Both the position numbers and the translations under genes were made by a program. The notes below the pieces were generated by a model. That model saw nothing but the letters and a program-made list of their open reading frames with translations, ran no database searches and had not been told where the DNA came from. A DNA stretch of 64,000 bases from Novosphingobium sp. SG707 (GTDB taxonomy: Bacteria > Pseudomonadota > Alphaproteobacteria > Sphingomonadales > Sphingomonadaceae), in the NCBI RefSeq assembly GCF_012275515.1, contig NZ_JAAZQL010000009.1, positions 62,001 through 126,000 on the forward strand. The letters are read 5' to 3'. Shown here one piece after another: positions 49,820 through 58,960 of this stretch (position 1 is its first letter; every line of letters starts with the position of its first letter).

Positions 49820-50380
49820 CTACAGTCTTTCCGGCCCCAGCGCGGGATCAAGATCGCGCGGGCGCATCAGATGGACAAGGCGCGCCTGCCCTTCCTCGAT
49901 ATCCTTCCAGCTGGTCACATCCACCTCTATCACCGCAAAGGCGGCGGTGGGGAATTTCTGCTCAACCACATCGCGCAGGGGCGACGAGCCGTCATCCGGC
50001 ACGAGGTCGAAGATCAGATCCTCCAGCCCCGGATTATGCCCGACCAGCAGCACTGATTCGACCGCGTCATCCTGATCGCGCAGCACATCAAGCAGCGAGG
50101 CCGATGAGGCGAGATAGATCCGTCGGTCCCAGTTCACCGGCAGCGCATGGCCATAACCGGCCCCCTGCGCGCCAAGCTCGATGGTTTCGGCGGCGCGCAC
50201 GGCCGGCGAGGCCAGAATGCGATCCCAGCGCAGGCCCCGCTCGGCACAATATTCGTCAATATGCTTGCCCATCAGCGGCGCGCCTTTGCGCCCGCGCGCG
50301 TTGAGCGGGCGGTCGAAATCGCGGGCGCGCGCATCGCCCCAATCGGATTTGGCGTGACGCAACAGGCCCAGCGTTTTCAT
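49820..50380 (-). CDS. SixA-type histidine phosphatase
   Basis: A 186-residue protein of the histidine phosphatase superfamily. The catalytic RHA motif is in LGLLRHAKSDWGD near the N-terminus, and the second His in LLVGHNPGLEDL. The RHAKSDW form is typical of SixA-like phosphohistidine phosphatases, which in E. coli act on phosphorylated HPt or PTS proteins. The actual target here is unknown. The ATG at 50380 lies six bases after the helicase stop, so the two genes probably share a transcript. Confidence 0.9.
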   Translation of the reverse strand: MKTLGLLRHAKSDWGDARARDFDRPLNARGRKGAPLMGKHIDEYCAERGLRWDRILASPAVRAAETIELGAQGAGYGHALPVNWDRRIYLASSASLLDVLRDQDDAVESVLLVGHNPGLEDLIFDLVPDDGSSPLRDVVEQKFPTAAFAVIEVDVTSWKDIEEGQARLVHLMRPRDLDPALGPERL

Positions 50381-50386
50381 CGGACA

Positions 50387-53176
50387 TCAACCATTCTGGC
50401 AATCATTTCGACTCTGGGCCGAAGACTCGGCCTGCGATAAAGGTGAAGTTCCGCCTGAAGCATGGGCGCGCAGCCTTTGTAAAGCCTCTGCAAGCGTACA
50501 GCGCACAACCGGCGTTCCGGCGGGAAAGGCGGTGAGCAGGCGCGAGGGGAAAGCGGCGGACAGGACAACGAAATGTCCCCGGTCGCCGCGCCCCCGGATC
50601 AACCGGCCAAAGGCCTGTGCCAGACGCGCGCGGATGATGCGGTCGTCATGCGCCTGCCCGCCCTGCGGATGGGCCAGACGGCGCGCGCGGTGCAGGATCG
50701 AAGGCTTGGGCCAAGGCACCTGCTCCATGATGACCAGCCGCAATGAATCCCCCGGCACGTCCACCCCGTCGCGCAACGCATCCGTGCCCAGCAAAGACGC
50801 ATGGGGATCATCGCGGAAAATATCGACCAGCGTACCGGTGTCGATGGGATCGACATGTTGGGCATAGAGCGGCAGGCCGTTGCGCGCCATGCGGTCGGCA
50901 ATCCGCCCATGCACCGCGCGCAAGCGCCGGATCGCCGTGAACAGGCCCAACGCGCCGCCCCCGCTCGCCTCGATCAACTGCCCATAGGCACCGGCCAGCG
51001 CCGGAATATCGCCGCGCGGAATGTCGGTGACGATTAAAACCTCGGCCTGATTGGCATAGTCGAAGGGGCTTTCAAAGGCCGCCACTTCGGGCGTGACCTC
51101 GATATGCTGCGCGCCCGAACGTGCTACCGCGCCTTCCCAGCTTTGATCCCAATCCGCGTCCCCGGCCCGGTCGCGCAGGGTAGCGCTGGTCATCATCACA
51201 CCATGCGCGCCGTTCAAAACCGTCGCGGCAAAGGGCTGCATCGGATCAACCCAGCGGCGATGCAGGCCCATGTCATATTCGCGCCCATCGGCCCGGTCCA
51301 CCGCCAGCCAATCGACAAAGCCCGGATCGACCGGACCCGACAGACGCGCCAGCAAAGCCTCCCACGCGGCGATCAGATCGACCCGCCATGTCAGGGATGA
51401 GCGCGCACCCTCGATCCGCGCGCGGCCTTGGCCATCCAGCCAGTCGGGCGGCTCGTCCATGATCGCCTCCAGCCGCAATCCTAATTGGATCAAAGGTTTG
51501 CGTAAGGCAGCCAGAGCCTCGCCTGCCGCCAGAGCGGCCTCGATAAATGGGCCATCCAAAGAGGCCGCCTCGGTCTCCACGCCATAGCCAGCCTCCTGCC
51601 CGCCGCTTTCGTCGCGGGCAAAGGTGGTGGCGCGCACGGCGGCCAGCAATTGCTCGATTTCGCCGCTCGGCTCGCCCTCGACCACGCGTTGCAGCCAGCC
51701 ATCGCCGGGCAGTGCCTCGGCCGCCTCACGCGCGGCGGCGATGGCGCGGGCGCCCGCTTCGTCATAGCTGGCCACATCGGCAAGGCGGGCGGACAGGCCC
51801 CGGCGGCGGCCCTTTGATCCTTTTTCCGGGCCAATGACCCATCGGCGCAATTCGATCGCCTCCGCGCCCGTCAGGTCGGCGGAAAAGGTGCTGTCGGCGG
51901 CCTCGAACACATGGTGGCCTTCGTCAAAGACGATGCGGGTGGGGCGCAGGGCGACATCCTTGCCCCGCGCGGCGTTCACCATCACCAGCGCGTGATTGGC
52001 GATGACCAGATCGGCCTCGGCGCTGGCGCGGGCGGACCGTTCGATGAAACATTTGCGGTAATGCGGGCAACCGGCATAGACACATTCGCCGCGCCGGTCG
52101 GTCAGCGAAGTGATCCCGCGCTGGCGGAACAGCGTCCCTAGCCAGCCCGGCAGATCGCCCCCGATCATATCCCCATCCTGCGTATAGGCGGCCCAGCGCG
52201 CGACCAGTTGCGCCAGAATCGCCGCCCGCCCGCCAAACCCGCCTTGCAGCGCATCCTCAAGGTTCAAAAGACACAGGTAATTCTCGCGCCCCTTGCGCAC
52301 CACCACGCGATTGGAATCGCTCCAGACGCGTCGCGCCTCGCGCCGCAATTGCCGCTGCAGCGCCTTGGTATAGGTGGACACCCAGACCGTCCCGCCGCTG
52401 GCATGAGCCCATAGCGAGGCGGGGGCCAGATAGCCCAAAGTCTTGCCGGTGCCCGTGCCCGCCTCGGCCAACAGCATATGGGGGGCGCCGCGCGCGGTGC
52501 GGGGGGCAAAGATATGGGCGGCGCGGGCGGCGTAATCCTGCTGGCCGGGGCGGGATTCGCTGCCATGGCCGGTGATATGGTCCAATTGGCTCAGCACATC
52601 GGCCTGCAATAGATCGACCTGCGCGGGCTGGGGGCGCTCGGCGGTTTCCTCCCATTCGGGCAGGCGGGAAAAGAGCCAGCGTTCGGCGCGGGCGGGCTTT
52701 TCAATCGCCGTGGCCAGCACCGGCGCCCATGCCCAGCGCAGCTTGGCCAGCCCCTGCAGCGCGGTCCACGCCCCCTCGCGCTCGGCCCAGTCGGGTGCGC
52801 CGCAATGGGCCAGCAGCGCGGCTGCGGCCTGTTGCAGCAACAGCGGAACATCGGCATCGCCCGTCGGCTGCGCCAGACCCAGCGCCTGGGCCAACCCCTT
52901 GGGTGTGGGCACGACAAAGCGCGCGGGATGCACAAAGGCGTAAAGCTCCAGCAGATCCAGCCCCGACAGATCGGGATAGCCCAGCCGGCTGGCCACCAAA
53001 GGCGCGTTGAGGATCAGCAGCGGCGTATCGGCGGCGGTAACAATCGCCTCGCCCTTGCCCACCGCATTGGTCGCGCCGCCCCGCATACGCAGCCAGCAGC
53101 CGCTGTGATTGGCATGCAGGGCGGGCAGGTCCAGCACAGGCAGGGTAGGGCCAGGAAAGGGGGAGGCGTCATCCAT
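50387..53176 (-). CDS. DinG/YoaA-family ATP-dependent DNA helicase
   Basis: A 929-residue XPD-like superfamily 2 helicase. It has Walker A AGTGTGKTLGYL, a DEAH-type box IVFDEGHHVFEA and a likely [4Fe-4S] site made of the Cys in YLCLLN with CVYAGCPHYRKC (C-x4-C-x5-C). The C-terminal helicase half includes SATLRDRAGD and AFGRLIRGRGDRG. The N-terminal 200 residues are an extension with no domain I recognise. Relatives act on damaged or R-loop-containing DNA. The ATG at 53176 directly follows a 7-bp hairpin (53177-53198) that includes its GGGGCG, and a 45-codon ORF lies just upstream. Confidence 0.9.
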   Translation of the reverse strand: MDDASPFPGPTLPVLDLPALHANHSGCWLRMRGGATNAVGKGEAIVTAADTPLLILNAPLVASRLGYPDLSGLDLLELYAFVHPARFVVPTPKGLAQALGLAQPTGDADVPLLLQQAAAALLAHCGAPDWAEREGAWTALQGLAKLRWAWAPVLATAIEKPARAERWLFSRLPEWEETAERPQPAQVDLLQADVLSQLDHITGHGSESRPGQQDYAARAAHIFAPRTARGAPHMLLAEAGTGTGKTLGYLAPASLWAHASGGTVWVSTYTKALQRQLRREARRVWSDSNRVVVRKGRENYLCLLNLEDALQGGFGGRAAILAQLVARWAAYTQDGDMIGGDLPGWLGTLFRQRGITSLTDRRGECVYAGCPHYRKCFIERSARASAEADLVIANHALVMVNAARGKDVALRPTRIVFDEGHHVFEAADSTFSADLTGAEAIELRRWVIGPEKGSKGRRRGLSARLADVASYDEAGARAIAAAREAAEALPGDGWLQRVVEGEPSGEIEQLLAAVRATTFARDESGGQEAGYGVETEAASLDGPFIEAALAAGEALAALRKPLIQLGLRLEAIMDEPPDWLDGQGRARIEGARSSLTWRVDLIAAWEALLARLSGPVDPGFVDWLAVDRADGREYDMGLHRRWVDPMQPFAATVLNGAHGVMMTSATLRDRAGDADWDQSWEGAVARSGAQHIEVTPEVAAFESPFDYANQAEVLIVTDIPRGDIPALAGAYGQLIEASGGGALGLFTAIRRLRAVHGRIADRMARNGLPLYAQHVDPIDTGTLVDIFRDDPHASLLGTDALRDGVDVPGDSLRLVIMEQVPWPKPSILHRARRLAHPQGGQAHDDRIIRARLAQAFGRLIRGRGDRGHFVVLSAAFPSRLLTAFPAGTPVVRCTLAEALQRLRAHASGGTSPLSQAESSAQSRNDCQNG

Positions 53177-53238
53177 CGCCCCGACTGATGCCGGGGCGCG
53201 GGCCGGTTGGCAATGGATGGCAGGCCGGTTTTACCCCG

Positions 53239-53376
53239 TCAGGAGAACAAAATGCGTTCGATCAGACTTGGCGCGGGCTGCATCGGGCGGATCGGGCCAT
53301 AAAGGCGCAAACGGTCGCGCGGGTCCATCGGGCGGGCAGCGGGGGATGGGGCGGTTTCCTGACGACGAAGGTTCAT
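53239..53376 (-). CDS. Candidate 45-residue protein upstream of the helicase gene
   Basis: An ATG at 53376 with GAGGTG six bases upstream opens a 45-codon frame. It reads MNLRRQETAPSPAARPMDPR, then DRLRLYGPIRPMQPAPSLIERILF. The composition (DR-x-R-x-YGPIRPM, then an amphipathic Leu/Ile end) looks protein-like, and similar short proteins seem familiar from related genomes, though I cannot confirm a family. It ends 62 bases before the helicase gene on the same strand, so it could be a small independent protein or a leader peptide. It accounts for most of the otherwise gene-free 53177-53520. Confidence 0.5.
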   Translation of the reverse strand: MNLRRQETAPSPAARPMDPRDRLRLYGPIRPMQPAPSLIERILFS

Positions 53377-53414
53377 GAAGGCACCTCAAGGCTCGCAGAC
53401 TGGCGGGGGCCAGA

Positions 53415-53443
53415 TTGCCATCCATGCCTGATAAAAATACAAA
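53415..53443 (+). promoter_or_regulatory. Possible promoter of lysS
   Basis: TTGCCA (53415-53420) and TACAAA (53438-53443) are spaced by 17 bases, about 75 bases before the lysS start. This is a motif match only. Confidence 0.35.
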
Positions 53444-53520
53444 GGCGCCATTCGTGTTCCTACGAGGGGCGCGTTTCCCCGCTTGCCATTTGGGCCCCCT
53501 TGGGCAAAAGGCGTGGCACT

Positions 53521-55113
53521 ATGACAGACGAAGCACTTCTTGCCGCCGCACAGGTTTCCAAAGCATGGCCTTTCGAGGAGGCCCGCAAGATCGTGAAACG
53601 CTATCCGAACGGGAAACCGAACGGAGAGCCGGTGCTGTTCGAGACGGGCTATGGTCCCTCGGGCCTGCCGCATATCGGCACGTTTCAGGAAGTGTTGCGC
53701 ACCACGCTGGTGCGCCGCGCCTATGAGGTGCTGACCGGCGCGCCGACCCGTCTGGTGGCGTTTTCGGATGACATGGATGGCTTGCGCAAGGTGCCCGACA
53801 ATGTGCCCAATGGACAGGTGCTGGCCGACAATCTGGGCAAGCCCTTGAGCCGCATTCCCGATCCTTTCGGCACGCATGAGAGTTTTGCGCATCATAACAA
53901 TGCGATGCTGCGCGAATTCCTCGATCAGTTCGGTTTTGACTACGAGTTCGTTTCGGCCAGCGACCGCTATAATTCGGGCGCGTTTGACGATGCCTTGCGC
54001 GGCGTGCTGCGCGCCTACGACAAGATCATGGGCATCATGCTTCCCACGCTGCGCGAGGAGCGCCGCAAGACCTATTCGCCTATTCTGCCCGTTTCCCCCA
54101 AGAGCGGGGTGGTACTGCAGGTTCCCATCGAGGTGGTCGATGCCGAAACCGGCATGATCCGTTTCGAGGATGAAGGCGAGATCGTTGAGCAGACGGTGTT
54201 CGGTGGCCGGTCCAAGCTGCAATGGAAGGTCGACTGGGCCATGCGCTGGGTGGCGCTGGGCGTCGATTACGAAATGTGCGGCAAGGATCTGACCGACTCG
54301 GTGACGCAATCGGGCAAGATCGCCCGCGTGCTGGGCGGGCAGAAGCCGGAGGGGCTGATCTATGAACTTTTCCTCGACGAAAAGGGCGAGAAGATCAGCA
54401 AGTCCAAGGGCAACGGCCTGACCATCGAGCAGTGGCTGACCTATGGCAGCGAGGAGTCGCTGGGCTTCTACCTCTTCCGAGATCCCAAGAGCGCCAAGAG
54501 CCTGCACCCCGGCATTATTGGCCGCGCGGTGGACGAATATTGGCAGTTCCGCGAGAAGCTGAGCACGCAGCCGATCGAGCAGCAATTGGGCAATCCGGTG
54601 TGGCACCTGCTGCGCACCAATGGCTATCAGGGCGGCGAGGGCGAGAAGCTGCCCGTCAGCTTTGGCCTGCTGCTCAATCTGGTCGGCGTGCTGGGCGCTC
54701 ATGCCACGCGCGATCAGGTCTGGTCTTACCTTGCCAATTATGTTGAGGACGCCCGCCCCGAAGCCCATCCCGCGCTCGATGCGCTGGTGACGCGCGCGCT
54801 GGCCTATAACCGCGACTTTATCGCGCCCACGCTGCACCGCCGCAAGCCCGAGGAAGGCGAGGCCGCCGCTCTGACCGCGCTGGACGAGGAACTGGCCGCG
54901 ACCAGCGACGATGCCACGGCCGAATTGCTGCAGAACATCGTCTATGAAATCGGCAAGGACCCGCATTTCGGCTTCGAGAGCCTGCGCGACTGGTTCAAGG
55001 CGCTCTATGAGACGCTGCTGGGCAGCTCGCAGGGGCCGCGTATGGGCTCGTTCATCGCGCTCTATGGTGTGGAGAATACGCGCAAGCTGATTGCTGAGGC
55101 ATTGGAGGGGTAA
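53521..55113 (+). CDS. lysS: Class I lysyl-tRNA synthetase
   Basis: A 530-residue archaeal-type (class I) LysRS, found in most alphaproteobacteria in place of the class II enzyme. The HIGH-type motif is GPSGLPHIGTF (His51), and KMSKS appears as KISKSKG. AFSDDMDGLRKVPDN and RWVALGVDYEMCGKDLTDSVTQSGKI-type segments line the active site. The ATG at 53521 follows AAGGCG; the frame is open upstream, but that stretch does not look coding. Composite repeat copy D begins 15 bases after the stop. Confidence 0.95.
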   Translation: MTDEALLAAAQVSKAWPFEEARKIVKRYPNGKPNGEPVLFETGYGPSGLPHIGTFQEVLRTTLVRRAYEVLTGAPTRLVAFSDDMDGLRKVPDNVPNGQVLADNLGKPLSRIPDPFGTHESFAHHNNAMLREFLDQFGFDYEFVSASDRYNSGAFDDALRGVLRAYDKIMGIMLPTLREERRKTYSPILPVSPKSGVVLQVPIEVVDAETGMIRFEDEGEIVEQTVFGGRSKLQWKVDWAMRWVALGVDYEMCGKDLTDSVTQSGKIARVLGGQKPEGLIYELFLDEKGEKISKSKGNGLTIEQWLTYGSEESLGFYLFRDPKSAKSLHPGIIGRAVDEYWQFREKLSTQPIEQQLGNPVWHLLRTNGYQGGEGEKLPVSFGLLLNLVGVLGAHATRDQVWSYLANYVEDARPEAHPALDALVTRALAYNRDFIAPTLHRRKPEEGEAAALTALDEELAATSDDATAELLQNIVYEIGKDPHFGFESLRDWFKALYETLLGSSQGPRMGSFIALYGVENTRKLIAEALEG

Positions 55114-55128
55114 GTTTAAGGGAATTAT

Positions 55129-55341
55129 GCGAGGGACTAGTCCCTCGCGCTCCCATTAATGTCTGCGTTGCGCAAGGGGTTCGACCAAGAGTGTCGGACG
55201 CGGCGCCTCAAATTAAAGCCTGCGGTGCCTCACTATCGCGCCGCAGGCTTTAATTTCATCAGCACCAAGACCCGTCTTCCAGCCATCACCCCATTAACGG
55301 GATTGCAAAGGGACCGAGTCCCTTTGCCCGCCGGAGGCAAA
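55129..55341. repeat. Composite palindromic intergenic repeat, copy D (inverted)
   Basis: The left arm is the GCGAGGG type (perfect palindrome, stem GCGAGGGACT/AGTCCCTCGC, 55129-55148). It is followed by GTTGCGC, the inner palindrome TTAAAGCCTGCGG (55213-55225) with CCGCAGGCTTTAA (55241-55253), and a right arm with stem GCAAAGGGAC/GTCCCTTTGC and CCGCCGGAGGCAAA. The order is the mirror image of copy B. It lies between convergent lysS and the oxygenase gene. Confidence 0.9.
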
Positions 55342-55360
55342 CCCTTCAAACCTCAAACCC

Positions 55361-56050
55361 TTACTCCGCATCCGCCATCCGCGCCGACCATTCCCGCGTG
55401 CGATACCATTTGGTGATCACATATTTCTGCCCCTTGGTGACGGGCTTGGCGGCATGTTGGGTGTAAGTGTTGACCTCGCCATTGCGGTTGGCATTGTTCC
55501 ACGCCAGCAACATGCCCAGACGCGGCTGAACGCAGACGCCGACATGCATGAAGTCGGTCTCTCCGCCCTCGTCGGGTTCGTTGAGGTAGATCATCGCGGT
55601 CCAACTGCGCTGCCCGCCACAGGGAACCTCTTTCTGGAAATAGGCCGAGAGCGGCGGGAACCAGTCGCAATGGCCGCGATATTCCTGACCCACGGCATAG
55701 CGCTGTCCCTGTATCGCCTCGCCGCAGACCGGATCGATGCCCATCAGGTCGTCGATCCGCCGCTCGATCATGGCGACAAAGGGGTTGGCCCGGTCGACAT
55801 CGCCGGAAAAGCTGGTGCGATAGTCCTGCTGGTTGCCCGGTTCAAACGTGGCCGAGGGCCGCGCGACTTCATCCACCAGCGTCATGAAGCGATGGCATTC
55901 GGCCGCCGAGAGGAAATCAGTGATCGCATACATGTCCATCGTGTCCAGCGGAACGCGATAGGCATAGGGGTCGGCATCGAGCCGCGCGCGCACGGCATCG
56001 CCCTGGGCGATCAGAGCGTCACGGTCGGGTGCGGGATCGGGTTTGGTCAT
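55361..56050 (-). CDS. 2-oxoglutarate/Fe(II)-dependent prolyl-4-hydroxylase-like oxygenase
   Basis: A 229-residue jelly-roll dioxygenase. The iron ligands are His and Asp in YRGHCDWFPP (H-x-D) and the distal His in TQHAAKPVTKGQKYVITKWYR; the Lys in the latter stretch would bind 2-oxoglutarate. YLNEPDEGGETDF is the standard strand between them. The sequence matches the small bacterial P4H family, which hydroxylates proline in proteins or peptides; the substrate is unknown. The ATG at 56050 starts MTKPDPAPDRDALIAQG. It is convergent with lysS across copy D. Confidence 0.9.
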   Translation of the reverse strand: MTKPDPAPDRDALIAQGDAVRARLDADPYAYRVPLDTMDMYAITDFLSAAECHRFMTLVDEVARPSATFEPGNQQDYRTSFSGDVDRANPFVAMIERRIDDLMGIDPVCGEAIQGQRYAVGQEYRGHCDWFPPLSAYFQKEVPCGGQRSWTAMIYLNEPDEGGETDFMHVGVCVQPRLGMLLAWNNANRNGEVNTYTQHAAKPVTKGQKYVITKWYRTREWSARMADAE

Positions 56051-56125
56051 GGGTTTGCGATATGAAGCAGAACAGGGCGGGGGATCAACCCCGCCCTGTC
56101 CGTTGCGACCCTTTTGGGCTTTTGT

Positions 56126-57097
56126 TTACCAGAAGAAATCGTAGAGCACATCGACGACCTCGCCGGTATACGTATCTACCAGTAGCGCATCGTCGTAATA
56201 GCGCACCCACTGATAAGGCCCGTAAACCGCCGGCAAGCGATAGTTGTAGGGGTCATAGATCACATAGCTCTGGCTGTAGAACAGCGGCTGCAGGAACAGA
56301 CCCACGCTGAGCCGGCGATAGGCATAGCCGCGATAGGGCGGGTTATAGCGCCCGATGTGAAACGCCATCCGGTTGCTGGAGCGATAGCGCTGCCAGTCGT
56401 AGCGGTTGTCGCGGCGCCAGTCCGGTGTCCAGCGGCGATAGTCGCCGCGCGGGGCGTTCATGCCCGGATTGCCCGGACCGCGATTGCCGTTCCAGCCGGG
56501 GCCGTTGTTCGGGCCGCGATTATACGCGCCCTGCGGTCCGCGATCCCAGCCTTGCGGCCCGCGATTGACACCGCTCTGGGGCCAGCCCGGCGTGCCGCGC
56601 CAGCTTTCATTGCCGCCGCCGCGCCAGTTCTCATTGCCGCGCGGACCATCCCGGCGCTGCATATCACCGCGCTGCATATCGCCACGGGGCCCATCATTGC
56701 GTTGAGGCTGTACATTGCCCGGGCCGCCGCTCCAGCCGCCGCGATCCGGTCCGCGATTGCCGCCGTTCCAGCCGCCCGGCGCCGCAGGGGCAGGGGGCGC
56801 TGGCGGAGCGGGACGGGCCGCCGGAGCAGCGTTGCCGCCGCCCCACGATGGCTGTCCGCCGCCGTGGCCGCCAAAGCCGCCCGGTTGTCCCTGAGGCTGA
56901 CTTTGCGGCTGACGTTGGGGTTGGCCCTGCATCGGTGCGCCGCCGCCGCGGCGTTCGCCGCCCGAACCTTCCGCACCGCGCCAACCGCCGCGATCGCCAT
57001 GATTGTCTTGCGCCATCGCCTGCACCGGGATCGACAGCAGGGCCAGGCTCATCGCCAGATTGGCCAGAGGGCGCATCCGCCCGTTGATCGTCTTCAT
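56126..57097 (-). CDS. Secreted RcnB-like protein with Gly/Pro/Gln/Arg-rich region
   Basis: A 323-residue exported protein. The signal peptide ends near residue 30 (IPVQAMA). Residues about 32-235 are low-complexity, rich in Gly, Pro, Gln, Arg, Asn and Trp, with repeated RGDMQRGDMQRRD and NRGPQGWDRGPQGAYNRGP motifs. The C-terminal 90 residues (from about PDWRRDNRYDWQRYR) form the folded RcnB-type domain, ending VYGPYQWVRYYDDALLVD and VLYDFFW. RcnB proteins are periplasmic and affect Ni/Co homeostasis in E. coli, but many relatives are uncharacterised. The ATG at 57097 has GGGAGGTGG upstream. Confidence 0.85.
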   Translation of the reverse strand: MKTINGRMRPLANLAMSLALLSIPVQAMAQDNHGDRGGWRGAEGSGGERRGGGAPMQGQPQRQPQSQPQGQPGGFGGHGGGQPSWGGGNAAPAARPAPPAPPAPAAPGGWNGGNRGPDRGGWSGGPGNVQPQRNDGPRGDMQRGDMQRRDGPRGNENWRGGGNESWRGTPGWPQSGVNRGPQGWDRGPQGAYNRGPNNGPGWNGNRGPGNPGMNAPRGDYRRWTPDWRRDNRYDWQRYRSSNRMAFHIGRYNPPYRGYAYRRLSVGLFLQPLFYSQSYVIYDPYNYRLPAVYGPYQWVRYYDDALLVDTYTGEVVDVLYDFFW

Positions 57098-57231
57098 AAG
57101 CCACCTCCCAGTCGAAGCGTTGGCCGGGCGCCATGCTTCCCTTCGCACGGCCGGTTCACTTCCTGTGATCTTCCGTATAGGCTTGGGGCGCTGTCCACAT
57201 TCTGAACCGGGCCGTTGGCCTTTGTTCATAC

Positions 57232-57265
57232 AAAAAGGGGCGGCAAGCCTTGCGCCTGCCGCCCC
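57232..57265 (-). terminator. Intrinsic terminator of ettA
   Basis: On the minus strand GGGGCGGCA (57265-57257) pairs with TGCCGCCCC (57245-57237), followed by TTTTT. It lies 22 bases after the ettA stop. Confidence 0.85.
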
Positions 57266-57286
57266 CTTTATACGCTAAAACCGCGA

Positions 57287-58960
57287 TTAACGCGTCAGCT
57301 TTTTGTAGGCGCCGGCGCTCGCACGGTCGGCCGCATCGCCAAGGCGGCGGCGCTTGTCTTCTTCATAGGCCTCAAAATTGCCTTCGAACCATTCGACATG
57401 GCCGTTGCCTTCAAAGGCAAGGATATGCGTGGCCAGACGGTCAAGGAAGAAGCGGTCGTGGCTGATGACCACGGCGCAGCCTGCGAAGTTTTCGATGGCT
57501 TCTTCCAGAGCGGCCAGCGTTTCCACGTCAAGGTCGTTGGTCGGTTCGTCGAGCAGCAGCACGTTGCCGCCGCGCTTGAGCATCTTGGCGATGTTGACGC
57601 GGTTGCGTTCACCGCCCGACAGCTTGCCGACGTTCTTCTGCTGATCCTGACCCTTGAAGTTGAAGGCGCCGACATAGGCGCGCGTCGAGGTGTCGAAGCC
57701 GTTGACCTTCATATAATCCAGCCCGTCGGAAATTTCTTCCCAAACGTTCTTGGTCGGATCAAGGTGGTCGCGGCTCTGATCAACATAGCCCAGACGCACG
57801 GTGGAGCCGATTTCGATCGTGCCGGAATCGGGCTGTTCCTGACCGGTGATCATCTTGAACAGCGTGGACTTGCCCGCGCCGTTCGGCCCGATCACGCCCA
57901 CAATGCCGCCCGGCGGCAGCAGGAACGACAGGTCGTTGAACAGCACCTTGTCGCCAAACGCCTTGGAGATGTTCTTGGCCTCGATGACCTTGCCTCCGAG
58001 GCGCTCGGGCACCTGAATGACGATCTGGGCCTTGCCGGGGCCACGGTTTTCCTGGCTGGCAACCAGTTCCTCGAACTTCTTGATACGGGCCTTGGACTTG
58101 GTCTGGCGGCCCTTGGTGCCGGCGCGGATCCATTCCAATTCGTCGTTGATCGCCTTCTGGCGGCCGGTGGCCTCGCGGTCTTCCTGCGCCAGACGCTGGC
58201 TCTTCTTTTCCAGATAGGTCGAGTAATTGCCCTCGTAGGGGAAGTACTTTCCACGGTCGAGCTCGAGGATCCAGCCCACCACATTGTCAAGGAAGTAGCG
58301 GTCGTGGGTGATCATCAGCACCGCGCCGTGATATTCCTTGAGATGGTTTTCCAGCCATTCGACCGATTCCGCGTCCAGATGGTTGGTCGGTTCGTCGAGC
58401 AGCAGGATGTCAGGCTTTTGGATCAGCAGGCGGGTCAGCGCGATACGGCGGCGTTCACCGCCCGACAGGCTGTCCACGGCCCAGTCGCCGGGGGGGCAGC
58501 GCAGCGCTTCCATGGCGATCTCAAGCTGGTTGTCCAGCGTCCAGCCGTCCACGGCGTCGATCTTGTCCTGCAGCTCGGCCATTTCAGCGCCCAGCGCGTC
58601 AAAATCGGCGTCTTCCTCGGCCATTTCCATGCCGATCTGGTTGAACCGCTCGACCATGTCGGCCGTTGCGCGCGCGCCGTCCTTGACGTTTTCCAGCACC
58701 GTCTTGCTGTTGTCGAGCTGGGGCTCCTGCTCCAGATAGCCCACGGTGATGTTTTCACCCGCCCATGCCTCGCCGGTATAGTCGGTGTCGATACCGGCCA
58801 TCACCTTGATCAGCGTCGACTTACCCGCACCGTTGGGGCCGACGATACCGATCTTGGCGCCCTGATAGAACTGCAGGCTGATGTTGTTCAGCACCGGCTT
58901 TTGCGCGCCGGGGAAAGTTTTCGTCATGTTCTTCATGACGAAGGCATATTGGGCGGCCAC
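57287..58960 (-). CDS. ettA: Energy-dependent translational throttle protein EttA
   Basis: A 557-residue ABC-F protein with two ATPase cassettes and no membrane part. It binds the ribosomal E site and gates the first peptide bond according to energy state. The cassettes have Walker A GPNGAGKST twice, signature LSGGERRR and LSGGERNR, and Walker B LLLDEPTNHLD and LLLDEPTNDLD. MAAQYAFVMKNMTKTFPGAQ is the EttA N-terminus, and the linker carries NYSTYLEKKSQR. The start is GTG at 58960, with GGAG 11 bases upstream. The mRNA ends at the 57232-57265 terminator. Confidence 0.95.
   Translation of the reverse strand: MAAQYAFVMKNMTKTFPGAQKPVLNNISLQFYQGAKIGIVGPNGAGKSTLIKVMAGIDTDYTGEAWAGENITVGYLEQEPQLDNSKTVLENVKDGARATADMVERFNQIGMEMAEEDADFDALGAEMAELQDKIDAVDGWTLDNQLEIAMEALRCPPGDWAVDSLSGGERRRIALTRLLIQKPDILLLDEPTNHLDAESVEWLENHLKEYHGAVLMITHDRYFLDNVVGWILELDRGKYFPYEGNYSTYLEKKSQRLAQEDREATGRQKAINDELEWIRAGTKGRQTKSKARIKKFEELVASQENRGPGKAQIVIQVPERLGGKVIEAKNISKAFGDKVLFNDLSFLLPPGGIVGVIGPNGAGKSTLFKMITGQEQPDSGTIEIGSTVRLGYVDQSRDHLDPTKNVWEEISDGLDYMKVNGFDTSTRAYVGAFNFKGQDQQKNVGKLSGGERNRVNIAKMLKRGGNVLLLDEPTNDLDVETLAALEEAIENFAGCAVVISHDRFFLDRLATHILAFEGNGHVEWFEGNFEAYEEDKRRRLGDAADRASAGAYKKLTR

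Noticed and set aside
53386-54966. 526-codon minus-strand frame opposite lysS
   Set aside because: Shadow of the class I lysyl-tRNA synthetase gene, which has full catalytic motifs.
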